A stretch of 17,109 nt of DNA. Origin: JAPUDS01 sp039812985 (GTDB lineage: Bacteria > Patescibacteriota > Saccharimonadia > Saccharimonadales > Saccharimonadaceae). A program made the translations under genes and the position numbers. The notes beneath the pieces were generated by a model, which was not told the origin of the DNA, did no database searches, and saw only the letters and a list, made by a program, of their open reading frames with translations. Position 1 is the first letter of the stretch; every line of letters begins with the position of its first letter. Location of the stretch: positions 1 through 17,109 of the forward strand of contig JBDHUL010000019.1 in the NCBI GenBank assembly GCA_039812985.1, given 5' to 3'. Positions 1-6,821 of this stretch are shown here, piece by piece.

Positions 1-1224
1 CGCGACCTGCGCGAAAAAGTATTTATCGCCCCTGTCGCCGCCAAGTATAAGGTCTATATTATTGACGAGGTGCATATGCTGACCGGGGAAAGCTTCAATG
101 CTCTCCTTAAAACTCTTGAGGAACCGCCCCAACACGTCATATTTATACTCGCAACGACCGAGCTGCACAAAGTTCCCGCTACCATCGTAAGTCGAACGCA
201 GCGTTTTCATTTTCGCCCGATCGCCCAGAAAAAAGTTATCGCTCATCTCCGCATGCTAGCTGATAAGGAGTCAATCGATATAGACGACGAGGCGCTGGAA
301 CTTGTCGCCGAACATGGTGGGGGAAGTTTTCGTGACAGCATTAGTCTGCTTGACCAGCTGGGTAGCCTCGGAAGCGCCGTCACCGCCGAAACTGTTGAGC
401 ACATTCTCGGAAGGGCCCGTTCGGCCGACATTCGCACGGCTTTGCATCTGCTTGAAACGGGCGACCAGGTGAATCTCCACGCGTTACTCGATGACGTACT
501 CGCAAATGGAACTTCGCCGGTCACGTTTGCCGAACAGCTCGTTGGGGAGCTCTTGAGCGTACCTCACACCGAAGAACGATGGTACCACGTAGCCGAGAAG
601 CTCATGTCGGTGGCAAAAGCGCATTTCCCTCAACTCCTTCTTACGAGTACGCTTCTCGGATTTGTATCTAAACCAGGAGAAAAATTGTCGAATAATGACG
701 AAGCTGGAACGGTCCCAAAACCGGCTGTCAAGCCACGGGGTAATGCTCACGAAAGTCGTTCCGACACGACTCCTGCGCCATCACATACACCCAGCGAGAC
801 GACGATCACCGCGACAGACCAAACGCCGCAGAAGGGTGTGACGCCAGAACCACTGTTAGAAACGTCGTCTCCGAGCATCGCGCCAGAGACCAAGTCGCCG
901 AAGAAAAGTGGCGCAAAAGGAACATTTGACTGGGATACGGTGCTGACTGGGCTAAAAAAGACCAACCCGGCCCTGCACGCTGTGCTTTCGCGGGCATCAG
1001 CAAACTTCACGGACAATACCCTGTCGTTGTCATTTCATTATGGATTGCACCGTAAAAAACTTGAACAGCCTCAGTACCGCACCCAACTATCACGGGCTAT
1101 ACAGGACATCTGCGGCCTCAATCCAGATATCGTTATAACCGGAAGCACCCCAGAACTTGCCGGCGACGATACGACTAAGCGTGTTGCTGAGCTTATGGGC
1201 GGCGGGGAAAGCGTTAACGTATAA
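1..1224 (+). CDS. dnaX: DNA polymerase III subunit gamma/tau, 3' part (5' end outside window)
   Basis: This is the clamp-loader ATPase subunit, which loads the sliding clamp in the replisome. The frame is open from base 1, so the gene begins upstream; 407 codons are present and the Walker A P-loop and zinc-finger region are missing from view. Seen: the Walker B motif KVYIIDEVHML (window residues 16-26), the continuation SFNALLKTLEEPP, and the sensor-1/arginine-finger stretch ILATTELHKVPATIVSRTQ. AAA+ lid helices follow, then a Pro/Ser/Thr-rich linker (about residues 235-300) and a C-terminal domain starting near FDWDTVLTGLKKTNP. The stop TAA lies 12 bp before dnaB, which suggests cotranscription. 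An ATG at 70 is internal to the Walker B region and is not the true start. A possible frameshift heptamer at 954-960 is described separately. Confidence 0.96.
   Translation, partial: RDLREKVFIAPVAAKYKVYIIDEVHMLTGESFNALLKTLEEPPQHVIFILATTELHKVPATIVSRTQRFHFRPIAQKKVIAHLRMLADKESIDIDDEALELVAEHGGGSFRDSISLLDQLGSLGSAVTAETVEHILGRARSADIRTALHLLETGDQVNLHALLDDVLANGTSPVTFAEQLVGELLSVPHTEERWYHVAEKLMSVAKAHFPQLLLTSTLLGFVSKPGEKLSNNDEAGTVPKPAVKPRGNAHESRSDTTPAPSHTPSETTITATDQTPQKGVTPEPLLETSSPSIAPETKSPKKSGAKGTFDWDTVLTGLKKTNPALHAVLSRASANFTDNTLSLSFHYGLHRKKLEQPQYRTQLSRAIQDICGLNPDIVITGSTPELAGDDTTKRVAELMGGGESVNV
954..995 (+). promoter_or_regulatory. candidate programmed -1 frameshift signal in dnaX
   Basis: The heptamer A AAA AAG (954-960) sits in the correct zero-frame phase (codons CTA AAA AAG), the same slippery sequence used in E. 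coli dnaX to make the shorter gamma subunit. After a 9-nt spacer, GCCCTGC (970-976) can pair with GCGGGC (990-995), giving six pairs with one bulged T and a 13-nt loop. The -1 frame stays open for 31 codons and stops with TAA at 1053-1055. No clear Shine-Dalgarno stimulator is seen upstream. Lys-Lys encoded as AAA AAG can occur by chance, so this is a candidate only. Confidence 0.35.
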
Positions 1225-1236
1225 CCGGAGAACCCT

Positions 1237-2589
1237 ATGCCAAAACAGTCATCCACTGAAGGAAAGATACCACCCCAAAGCCTTGACGCCGAAATGAGCT
1301 TGCTTGGTGCTATACTCATAGACGACGAAGTCCTCGCGAGTGTCAGCGACCGTTTGAAGCCAAACGACTTTTACGACAAACGCCACGCAACTGTGTACGA
1401 TGCGATGTTCCGACTGTACGAACATCACAAGCCGATTGACCTGCTCACCCTCAGCGACGAACTGACAAAAAAAGACGAACTCGAGATCGTTGGAGGGTCG
1501 GCCTACCTGACAGAACTTACCAACTACGTCCCAACGGCCGCCCACGCCGGGGCCTACGCCGACATGATCGCTCAGAAAGCCGTACGACGCCGGCTCATCA
1601 AAGCCAGTACCGACATTGCCGAGCTCGGATTTAACGAGGAAAAAAATATTCAGGAGCTCCTCGAAACGGCCGAGGCCGAACTTTTCTCCGTCAGCGACGC
1701 CGGCGTCAAACAAGACCTCGTGAGCCTCGAACATATTCTCACTGAAAGCTTTGACCGTATCGAAGAGTTACACCGAGATAAGGGCAAACTTCGCGGTGTT
1801 AAAACCAGCTACCGTGACTTTGATAACCTTACAGCCGGCCTGCAAAAATCTGACCTGCTTATCCTCGCGGCCCGGCCCGCTATGGGTAAATCAACCTTTG
1901 CTCTCAACCTCGCTTACAACATAGCCGCCCGGGAGAAACAAGCCGTACTCGTGTTTAGCCTTGAGATGAGTAAAGAGCAGCTCGTTGACCGTATGCTCGC
2001 CGAAGCCGCTGGCGTCGATGCCTGGAACATACGCACCGGCAACCTGAGCGATGAGGACTTTGAAAAACTCTCGGGTGCCATGGGCGAAATGGCCGAAGCA
2101 CCGATTTTCATCGACGACACCCCTGGTCTGACCGTTCTTGAACTGCGCACCAAAGCCAGGCGCGAAGCCCATAACCAGCCGCTTGGACTTATTGTGGTAG
2201 ACTACCTCCAGCTTATGAGCGGCAGCGGGCGAGGGGGAAACGAATTCAACCGCGTTCAAGAAGTAAGCGAAATCTCACGCGGCCTAAAGCTGATTGCCCG
2301 CGAGTTGAACGTCCCAGTACTCGCACTCAGCCAGCTCAGCCGGTCGGTCGAAAGTCGCAATCCGCAAATCCCGCAGCTTGCCGACCTGCGCGAGTCAGGC
2401 TCTATTGAACAAGACGCTGACCTCGTCATGTTCCTCTACCGTGAGGACTACTATAACCCGGAAACCGACCGCCAGCACATCACCGACCTCATCATTGCAA
2501 AACATCGTAATGGCCCTACCGGGCGCATAGAGCTCTACTTTCACCCCGAACGACTCCGGTTTATGTCGCTCGAAAAAAAGCGCGACTAA
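1237..2589 (+). CDS. dnaB: replicative DNA helicase DnaB
   Basis: This hexameric 5'-3' helicase unwinds the replication fork. The 450 residues match the usual family length. The N-terminal domain starts with the typical PPQSLDAEMSLLGAIL (residues 12-27). The RecA-like domain has Walker A ARPAMGKST (212-220), H1a-like VFSLEMS (239-245), Walker B LIVVDYLQLM (318-327), ISRGLKLIARELNVPVLALSQLSR (346-369) and the arginine-finger region LIIAKHRNGPTG (418-429). The ATG follows GGAG (1227-1230) with 6 nt spacing, an ordinary Shine-Dalgarno start. It lies 12 bp after dnaX and probably shares its transcript. Insertion of dnaB between dnaX and ybaB-recR is less usual. Confidence 0.97.
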   Translation: MPKQSSTEGKIPPQSLDAEMSLLGAILIDDEVLASVSDRLKPNDFYDKRHATVYDAMFRLYEHHKPIDLLTLSDELTKKDELEIVGGSAYLTELTNYVPTAAHAGAYADMIAQKAVRRRLIKASTDIAELGFNEEKNIQELLETAEAELFSVSDAGVKQDLVSLEHILTESFDRIEELHRDKGKLRGVKTSYRDFDNLTAGLQKSDLLILAARPAMGKSTFALNLAYNIAAREKQAVLVFSLEMSKEQLVDRMLAEAAGVDAWNIRTGNLSDEDFEKLSGAMGEMAEAPIFIDDTPGLTVLELRTKARREAHNQPLGLIVVDYLQLMSGSGRGGNEFNRVQEVSEISRGLKLIARELNVPVLALSQLSRSVESRNPQIPQLADLRESGSIEQDADLVMFLYREDYYNPETDRQHITDLIIAKHRNGPTGRIELYFHPERLRFMSLEKKRD

Positions 2590-2598
2590 GGGTATAAT
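2570..2598 (+). promoter_or_regulatory. promoter for the membrane-protein gene at 2610
   Basis: TCGAAA (2570-2575, four of six matches to TTGACA), a 17-nt spacer, and a perfect TATAAT (2593-2598). The -35 lies inside the end of dnaB. The -10 ends 11 nt before the ATG at 2610, so the predicted 5' leader is only about 3-6 nt and has no Shine-Dalgarno. Confidence 0.62.
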
Positions 2599-2609
2599 CG
2601 TAAGCACCT

Positions 2610-4073
2610 ATGGCGTTTTATACTTCGCTCCTCAAACAAGTGTCACTGTACAGGCTACGCTATTTTTTGGGGTACGGGTTTGTTGTCATACTCCTCTTCG
2701 TTATCGTCAGCTCTGATCTTGGGATTGTCCCAAATGGCATCAGCCAAGCCGAAGCCCACCAAGCCGTCGCGAGTAGCACCATGCGGTTTGGCATCGACAT
2801 GGCATGGGTAGTAAACGCCCCCTACAACATACTACAGAAGACGGCGATACATTTTCTCGGAGTATCCCGAACGGCGATTGTATTGCCATCGATGATATTT
2901 GGGGTGATGACGATTGTACTGTTCATGCTGACGCTCAAGCAGTGGTTCCGCCACAGCGTCGCTGTTGTGGCCACGGCTGTTGCCGTTACGTCTATCCCAT
3001 TTATCACCATGCTCCGCAGCGGGCTGCCAGATATCATGCTCCCGTTCTGGACCATCCTGCTCCTCTATGGCGCAGTAAAACTCCTGATAAAACGAGACAA
3101 TGCTTTCATTTGGAAATGCGTCATTGTGGTTGCCCTTCTGGGGCTGCTCTACACGCCGCTTGGCATCTACCCAATGTCTGTCATTGTTGCAAGCGCAATG
3201 TTCCACCCTCATATTCGCTCCCGCCTTCGCCACATCCCACGACACCGGTTCATCATACTGGTAGTTGCTGGTGCTGTCGGAGTTACGCCGCTCATCATAC
3301 ATAGTATTCATCAGCCAGGGACGATCGCCGACCTTGCCGGCATTCGGCTCTTTCAAGATGCCCTGGCGCAGCCAAAACACCACCTGGCGCAGGTGTTTGA
3401 CGCGTATCTGAACATTGCTCGCAGTGGTTTTTCAGGCACGGTGGTTGTGCCTTTTTTCAACATCGCCTCATTGTCCCTCATGCTGCTCGGGTTGTTTACC
3501 AGTAGCAAGCAGCGTTTTACTGCCCGGTCGTATGTTCTCCTTGCGTGGGGAGGTATGACTGCAATAATGGTATGGGTCGCGCCACAGGCTATTGCCCTCG
3601 TATGTATTCCGGCAATGCTGTTTCTCGCTCTTGGGGTCGATACGCTCGTCGCTGAGTGGTACAAACTTTTCCCGCGCAATCCTTATGCCCGAATTGCCGG
3701 GCTCATACCGCTCACTATTTTGTTTCTTGGCATTGCACTGGGCAACGTTGCTCACTATTTCAATACGCATGAGCACCTGCACAATCCGTTCTACAGTCAG
3801 TCATTAAAGGACATACAGCACGCCGTCCGGTCAGAAGGGGCGCATGAAGTAACCCTTGTGACCACTCCCGACATGCTCACATTTTACACGCTCCTCAAAA
3901 AACAGCACCCTCTCCTTACCGTGACGACCACACCACCAGTTGCCATTGATCAACCGACGCTCATCACGCCAGACGTCACCACCAGCTACACCATCAGGCC
4001 GTCTCGTATTGCGACATCGGCCTTCCAGGAAAATGCCGTAACGCTACGCGTCTACCGACCAAACACAAAGTAG
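2610..4073 (+). CDS. polytopic membrane protein, GT-C glycosyltransferase-like (PMT/ArnT-type)
   Basis: A 487-residue integral membrane protein. A short basic N-terminus is followed by a first hydrophobic segment (about residues 18-38), a first external loop with ISQAEAHQA, then roughly ten further hydrophobic segments to about residue 380, and a soluble C-terminal domain of about 100 residues rich in Thr/Val. This layout (first extracellular loop with an acidic residue after helix 1, many helices, C-terminal soluble domain) resembles family 39/ArnT-type enzymes that move sugars from polyprenyl-phosphate donors to cell-surface acceptors. The usual Asp-Glu pair in that loop is not evident, only one Glu, so activity is uncertain. 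It has its own promoter and probably a leaderless start. It could instead be a non-catalytic membrane protein of similar fold. Confidence 0.6.
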   Translation: MAFYTSLLKQVSLYRLRYFLGYGFVVILLFVIVSSDLGIVPNGISQAEAHQAVASSTMRFGIDMAWVVNAPYNILQKTAIHFLGVSRTAIVLPSMIFGVMTIVLFMLTLKQWFRHSVAVVATAVAVTSIPFITMLRSGLPDIMLPFWTILLLYGAVKLLIKRDNAFIWKCVIVVALLGLLYTPLGIYPMSVIVASAMFHPHIRSRLRHIPRHRFIILVVAGAVGVTPLIIHSIHQPGTIADLAGIRLFQDALAQPKHHLAQVFDAYLNIARSGFSGTVVVPFFNIASLSLMLLGLFTSSKQRFTARSYVLLAWGGMTAIMVWVAPQAIALVCIPAMLFLALGVDTLVAEWYKLFPRNPYARIAGLIPLTILFLGIALGNVAHYFNTHEHLHNPFYSQSLKDIQHAVRSEGAHEVTLVTTPDMLTFYTLLKKQHPLLTVTTTPPVAIDQPTLITPDVTTSYTIRPSRIATSAFQENAVTLRVYRPNTK

Positions 4074-4082
4074 CCCGTAGTG

Positions 4083-4088
4083 TATACT
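4083..4088 (+). promoter_or_regulatory. -10 box upstream of ybaB
   Basis: TATACT (4083-4088). At 17 nt upstream lies CAAACA (4060-4065), only three of six matches to a -35. It implies a leader of about 20 nt containing the GGGAG ribosome-binding site of ybaB. Confidence 0.4.
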
Positions 4089-4116
4089 AGAAGTAATGTT
4101 AAAAAGGGAGTGACCG

Positions 4117-4404
4117 ATGTTTGACCAAGCCAAAATGGTAATGCAACTAAAGAAAGCGCAAAAAGAACTCGAAAACGAGATTATTGAGGTTTCGGCAGGC
4201 GATGACGCTGTCGTCGTGCAAGTCAATGGCGGACTGAAGCTAAAAAAGGTAACGATTGACCCCGACCGTGTTGACCTTGAAGACATAAGCGAACTTGAAA
4301 AATGGGTTGAAGCTGCCGTGCGAGACGCTATGGCGCGCGCTCAGGAACTCGCCGCTGAGAAAATGAAACCCCTTATGGGCGGCCTGGGAAACTTAGGACT
4401 ATAA
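4117..4404 (+). CDS. ybaB: YbaB/EbfC family nucleoid-associated protein
   Basis: A small dimeric DNA-binding protein thought to help organise the nucleoid; the family is found beside dnaX and recR across bacteria. The 95 residues are slightly shorter than the usual 100-110. Seen: MFDQAKMVMQLKKAQKELENE (the N-terminal amphipathic helix), VVVQVNGGLKLKKVTIDP (the conserved beta core; family pattern V.v.NG...v..v.idp), then a long helix EKWVEAAVRDAMARAQELAAEKM and a Gly-rich tail GGLGNL. The ATG follows GGGAG (4106-4110) with 6-nt spacing. It lies 9 bp before recR, the classic ybaB-recR pair. Confidence 0.93.
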   Translation: MFDQAKMVMQLKKAQKELENEIIEVSAGDDAVVVQVNGGLKLKKVTIDPDRVDLEDISELEKWVEAAVRDAMARAQELAAEKMKPLMGGLGNLGL

Positions 4405-4413
4405 AGTACGGTA

Positions 4414-5025
4414 ATGCTACCCAAAGCCCTTAGTGATCTTATAGACGCACTTGGTTCATTACCGGGTGTCGGGGCTCGAACCGCTGAACGCTATGCCTAC
4501 TACCTTCTCAGAGCCGACCCTCGCATATCGGAAAAACTTGCAGTTGCTATAGAAACGGTCCATAGGGGCGTCAAAACCTGCCCGGTGACTTTCGCCCTTA
4601 TTGACGCGTCAGAAGATGTGTCGCCGCTCTACAGCAGGCCTGACCGCGACAAAATGCAGGTGGCCGTCGTCGAGGAGCCACTCGATATTATTGCACTAGA
4701 ACGCACCAAGCAGTTTCATGGCACCTATCACGTCCTGGGTGGTGCCATGAGTCCCATTGACGGTATTGGGCCACAGCAACTCCATATACCAGAGCTAGTC
4801 GCTCGTATTCAGAAAGACAATGTCAAGGAAGTTATCCTTGCGACGAACGCTTCCGTTGAAGGCGAATCAACCGCCCTCTACATCCAGAAACAGCTTGAAG
4901 AACAAGGAGTTGACATCGTCGTGACGCGCCTTGCCCGCGGCATACCAGTTGGTGTTGATCTCGAGTACGCCGACATGATCACACTCACGCATGCCCTCGA
5001 AGGCAGGCGAAAGCTCTCGTCGTAG
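4414..5025 (+). CDS. recR: recombination mediator RecR (zinc-finger cysteines missing)
   Basis: RecR works with RecO/RecF to load RecA on gapped single-stranded DNA. At 203 residues it has normal length. Seen: helix-hairpin-helix LGSLPGVGARTAERYAYYLL (residues 13-32), the Toprim core VAVVEEPLDIIALERT (83-98), YHVLGGAMSPIDGIGP (105-120), EVILATNASVEGESTALYI (139-157) and the C-terminal TRLARGIPVGVDLEYADM (171-188). All are standard RecR motifs. The region that normally forms the four-cysteine zinc finger (about 54-80) keeps only Cys56; the other three positions are not cysteine, although the following R..RD is retained. There is no Shine-Dalgarno; TATAAA (4400-4405) lies 8 nt before the ATG, so a leaderless transcript is possible besides the ybaB readthrough. 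Confidence 0.94.
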   Translation: MLPKALSDLIDALGSLPGVGARTAERYAYYLLRADPRISEKLAVAIETVHRGVKTCPVTFALIDASEDVSPLYSRPDRDKMQVAVVEEPLDIIALERTKQFHGTYHVLGGAMSPIDGIGPQQLHIPELVARIQKDNVKEVILATNASVEGESTALYIQKQLEEQGVDIVVTRLARGIPVGVDLEYADMITLTHALEGRRKLSS

Positions 5026-5051
5026 ACTGGCGGGAAGAGATGTTCTATAAT
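5023..5051 (+). promoter_or_regulatory. promoter for the 111-residue orphan gene
   Basis: TAGACT (5023-5028, overlapping the recR stop codon), a 17-nt spacer, and a perfect TATAAT (5046-5051). The predicted transcript start is near 5058, which leaves a leader of about 32 nt with GGAG before the ATG at 5090. Confidence 0.62.
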
Positions 5052-5089
5052 AATCTCCATATAAACGGGTGGATGAGCGGAGTGAGGTG

Positions 5090-5425
5090 ATGAAAGAACC
5101 AGGGTTTGTGCGAGACATGAGGACAATAGCAGAGTACGGCATAGGCCACACTACTCAGGCGCTAACAACGGGGGGTCAACATCTCAAGGACGCCTCTCGA
5201 GCTTTTGGCGAACGCACCGCTGACTTTAGGACCGACGCTGCCTCCGTTGCCCGTTACGCGCTCGCTGCAGTAGTTGTTCTCCCAACCGGAACCATGAATT
5301 CTGTAGCCGAAGCATTCAAACACACACCCGATACCATCCAGAGCGCCACGAAAGCAATCGGCCCCTACGTTGACGCCCTTGGCCACAGCGCACGTTCGTT
5401 GCTTGGAATACAAAAGAAGCGATAG
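5090..5425 (+). CDS. orphan small protein, 111 residues
   Basis: Not recognised. The ATG at 5090 is preferred because GGAG (5079-5082) lies 7 nt before it; a GTG at 5069 in the same frame would add seven residues but has no ribosome-binding site. The protein begins MKEPGFVRDMRTIAEYG and continues with an amphipathic region rich in Ala, Thr and Gly. It has one hydrophobic stretch ARYALAAVVVLPTG (about residues 54-67) and ends in the basic SARSLLGIQKKR. The single hydrophobic segment and amphipathic flanks suggest membrane or surface association, but this is inference. It has its own promoter and stands alone between recR and the DHH gene. Confidence 0.72.
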   Translation: MKEPGFVRDMRTIAEYGIGHTTQALTTGGQHLKDASRAFGERTADFRTDAASVARYALAAVVVLPTGTMNSVAEAFKHTPDTIQSATKAIGPYVDALGHSARSLLGIQKKR

Positions 5426-5520
5426 TCCCGGTAGCAAACAAAAAACTTTACGGGTGTCCATACACAGAAACTACAACCGCTCACCCTACCATATCGCCAC
5501 GTGGGCATTTCGAATAACGG

Positions 5521-5697
5521 ATGGACGAGGTTGAACTTCGCCTTGGAAAGCTGGAGGTGATGGTTGATATCGCTGTAAATGTATCGAAAATCTCAAAAGA
5601 CGGCTCAAAAAAAGGCAAGCTCACGGGAGAAGGGGCTTATTCACAACTTGGTGAAGTCGAAGTAATTACCCACCGGCTCAGCGTGAGGGTTGGGTGA
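5521..5697 (+). CDS. possible 58-residue small protein
   Basis: An ORF of 58 codons in the 325-bp gap between the orphan gene and the DHH gene. It reads MDEVELRLGKLEVMVDIAVN, then a Lys/Gly/Ser-rich turn, and ends VEVITHRLSVRVG; the alternation of charged and hydrophobic residues would suit beta strands. An in-frame TAA lies immediately upstream (5515-5517). There is no clear Shine-Dalgarno for this ATG; a later ATG (5560) has GGAGG only 2 nt away. No homology is recognised. It may be chance. Confidence 0.3.
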   Translation: MDEVELRLGKLEVMVDIAVNVSKISKDGSKKGKLTGEGAYSQLGEVEVITHRLSVRVG

Positions 5698-5710
5698 AAA
5701 GTGTAGAGCT

Positions 5711-5741
5711 ACTTCATACTTCATACTTCATACTCTATACT
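5711..5741 (+). repeat. 7-bp tandem repeat (ACTTCAT x3 plus a degenerate copy)
   Basis: Three perfect copies of ACTTCAT (5711-5731) are followed by ACTCTAT (5732-5738). The array supplies the likely -35 (TTCATA, 5713-5718) and the degenerate copy contributes to the -10 (TATACT, 5736-5741) of the gene at 5751. Confidence 0.85.
5713..5741 (+). promoter_or_regulatory. promoter of the DHH gene, built from the microsatellite
   Basis: TTCATA (5713-5718, four of six matches to consensus), a 17-nt spacer, and TATACT (5736-5741). The -10 ends 9 nt before the ATG at 5751, so the mRNA should have at most a few leader nucleotides and no Shine-Dalgarno. Confidence 0.58.
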
Positions 5742-5750
5742 ATGTAGCGG

Positions 5751-6767
5751 ATGTACGATACCGTAAAAGAGCGCGTTGACGAAGCGCAGAAAATTGTCAT
5801 TATTCAGCCGGAAAACCCAGATGCTGATAGCTTAGGGACGGCCACTGCCCTAGAAGAGATACTTGGCGGCACCGGCAAAAACGTTACGGTGTTTTGCGCT
5901 ATAGACATGCCAAAATATCTGCATTACATAGCCGGCTGGAGCAGGGTAACGAAGGAGTTTGACGGTACATATGACCTCGCAATCATCGTTGACACCGCGG
6001 CCGAGGCGCTGCTCGTCAAAACCCTTGAGACACCGGGCGTACGACACTTTTTCGAAACGCGGCGCGTCCTGGTTCTTGATCATCATAACGACGAGCGCGA
6101 AGAAGACAAAGTGCGTGCCCACCTAAGCTTCCCGCACGAGTTCATGCTCGATGAAGCGGCTGCTGCTACTGGCGAATTGGTCTATGCTATTGCCCAAAAA
6201 CTCGGCTGGAACGTAAGCAAGGACGCTGCCGACAGCTTACTGGCATCGATCTTAGGCGATACGCTTGGTCTAAGTACCCAAAGTGTCACTCTGCGAACTA
6301 TGCAAACCGTGCTTGATCTTATGCAACTTGGCGCACACCCGGCTGACATTGAACAAAAACGTCGTGAGTACATGAAAAAGCCGGCTGACATACTGGGGTA
6401 CAAAGCCGAGCTGATACAACGCATTGAGTACTACTGCGGCGGGCGGCTCGCACTCGTGCACATACCATGGAAGGACATAGAACTGTACTCTGACCGCTAT
6501 AACCCAAGCGTGCTGGTGCTTGACGAAATGCGCCTGGTCGAGGGCGTTGACGTCGCCATCGCCATAAAAACCTACCCCGATGGAAAACTCACGGGTAAAA
6601 TCCGTAGTAACATTCCTGTGGCTGACAACGTCGCCGGGTACTTCGGCGGCGGCGGCCACAGCTACAGCGCCGGATACAAAATATACGAAGCCTATGACCA
6701 GGCCATGCCAGAACTATTGGCAGCTATCGAAAAAATACTCACCGACCATGATGCAACCGCGACATAA
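5751..6767 (+). CDS. DHH/DHHA1 phosphoesterase, NrnA-like (oligoribonuclease / pAp phosphatase type)
   Basis: The family hydrolyses short RNA (nanoRNA), pAp or cyclic-dinucleotide products using two Mn ions. At 338 residues it is close to NrnA length. Seen: motif I region NPDADSLGTA (22-31) with Asp24 and Asp26, motif II IIVDTA (Asp81), motif III LVLDHHND (Asp110-His111-His112), motif IV ILGDTLGLST (Asp170), and the C-terminal DHHA1 motif GGGGHSYSAG (299-308). Odd: the first ligand of motif I, normally His in H-x-x-P-D-x-D, is Pro20 here (sequence QPENPDAD), so metal binding or substrate choice may be altered. The next gene, cysS, starts 54 bp downstream. Confidence 0.85.
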   Translation: MYDTVKERVDEAQKIVIIQPENPDADSLGTATALEEILGGTGKNVTVFCAIDMPKYLHYIAGWSRVTKEFDGTYDLAIIVDTAAEALLVKTLETPGVRHFFETRRVLVLDHHNDEREEDKVRAHLSFPHEFMLDEAAAATGELVYAIAQKLGWNVSKDAADSLLASILGDTLGLSTQSVTLRTMQTVLDLMQLGAHPADIEQKRREYMKKPADILGYKAELIQRIEYYCGGRLALVHIPWKDIELYSDRYNPSVLVLDEMRLVEGVDVAIAIKTYPDGKLTGKIRSNIPVADNVAGYFGGGGHSYSAGYKIYEAYDQAMPELLAAIEKILTDHDATAT

Positions 6768-6821
6768 TAACCCACGCCAAACCATAAAAGCCTCGGCCTT
6801 TTTGAGGAAAGAGGAGGAACT

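Noticed and set aside
70..1224. dnaX starting at the ATG at 70
   Set aside because: This Met lies inside the Walker B motif (DEVHML) and the frame is open to base 1; the gene is simply cut by the window edge.
2804..3304. 166-codon ORF in another frame over the membrane protein
   Set aside because: It is a Cys/His/Pro-rich shadow typical of an alternate frame; the 487-codon frame has clear membrane-protein character.
6788..6806. Terminator between the DHH gene and cysS (CCTC...TTTTT...GAGG)
   Set aside because: The possible stems have only 4-5 bp and the T-run lies in the loop, so it is not a convincing terminator.
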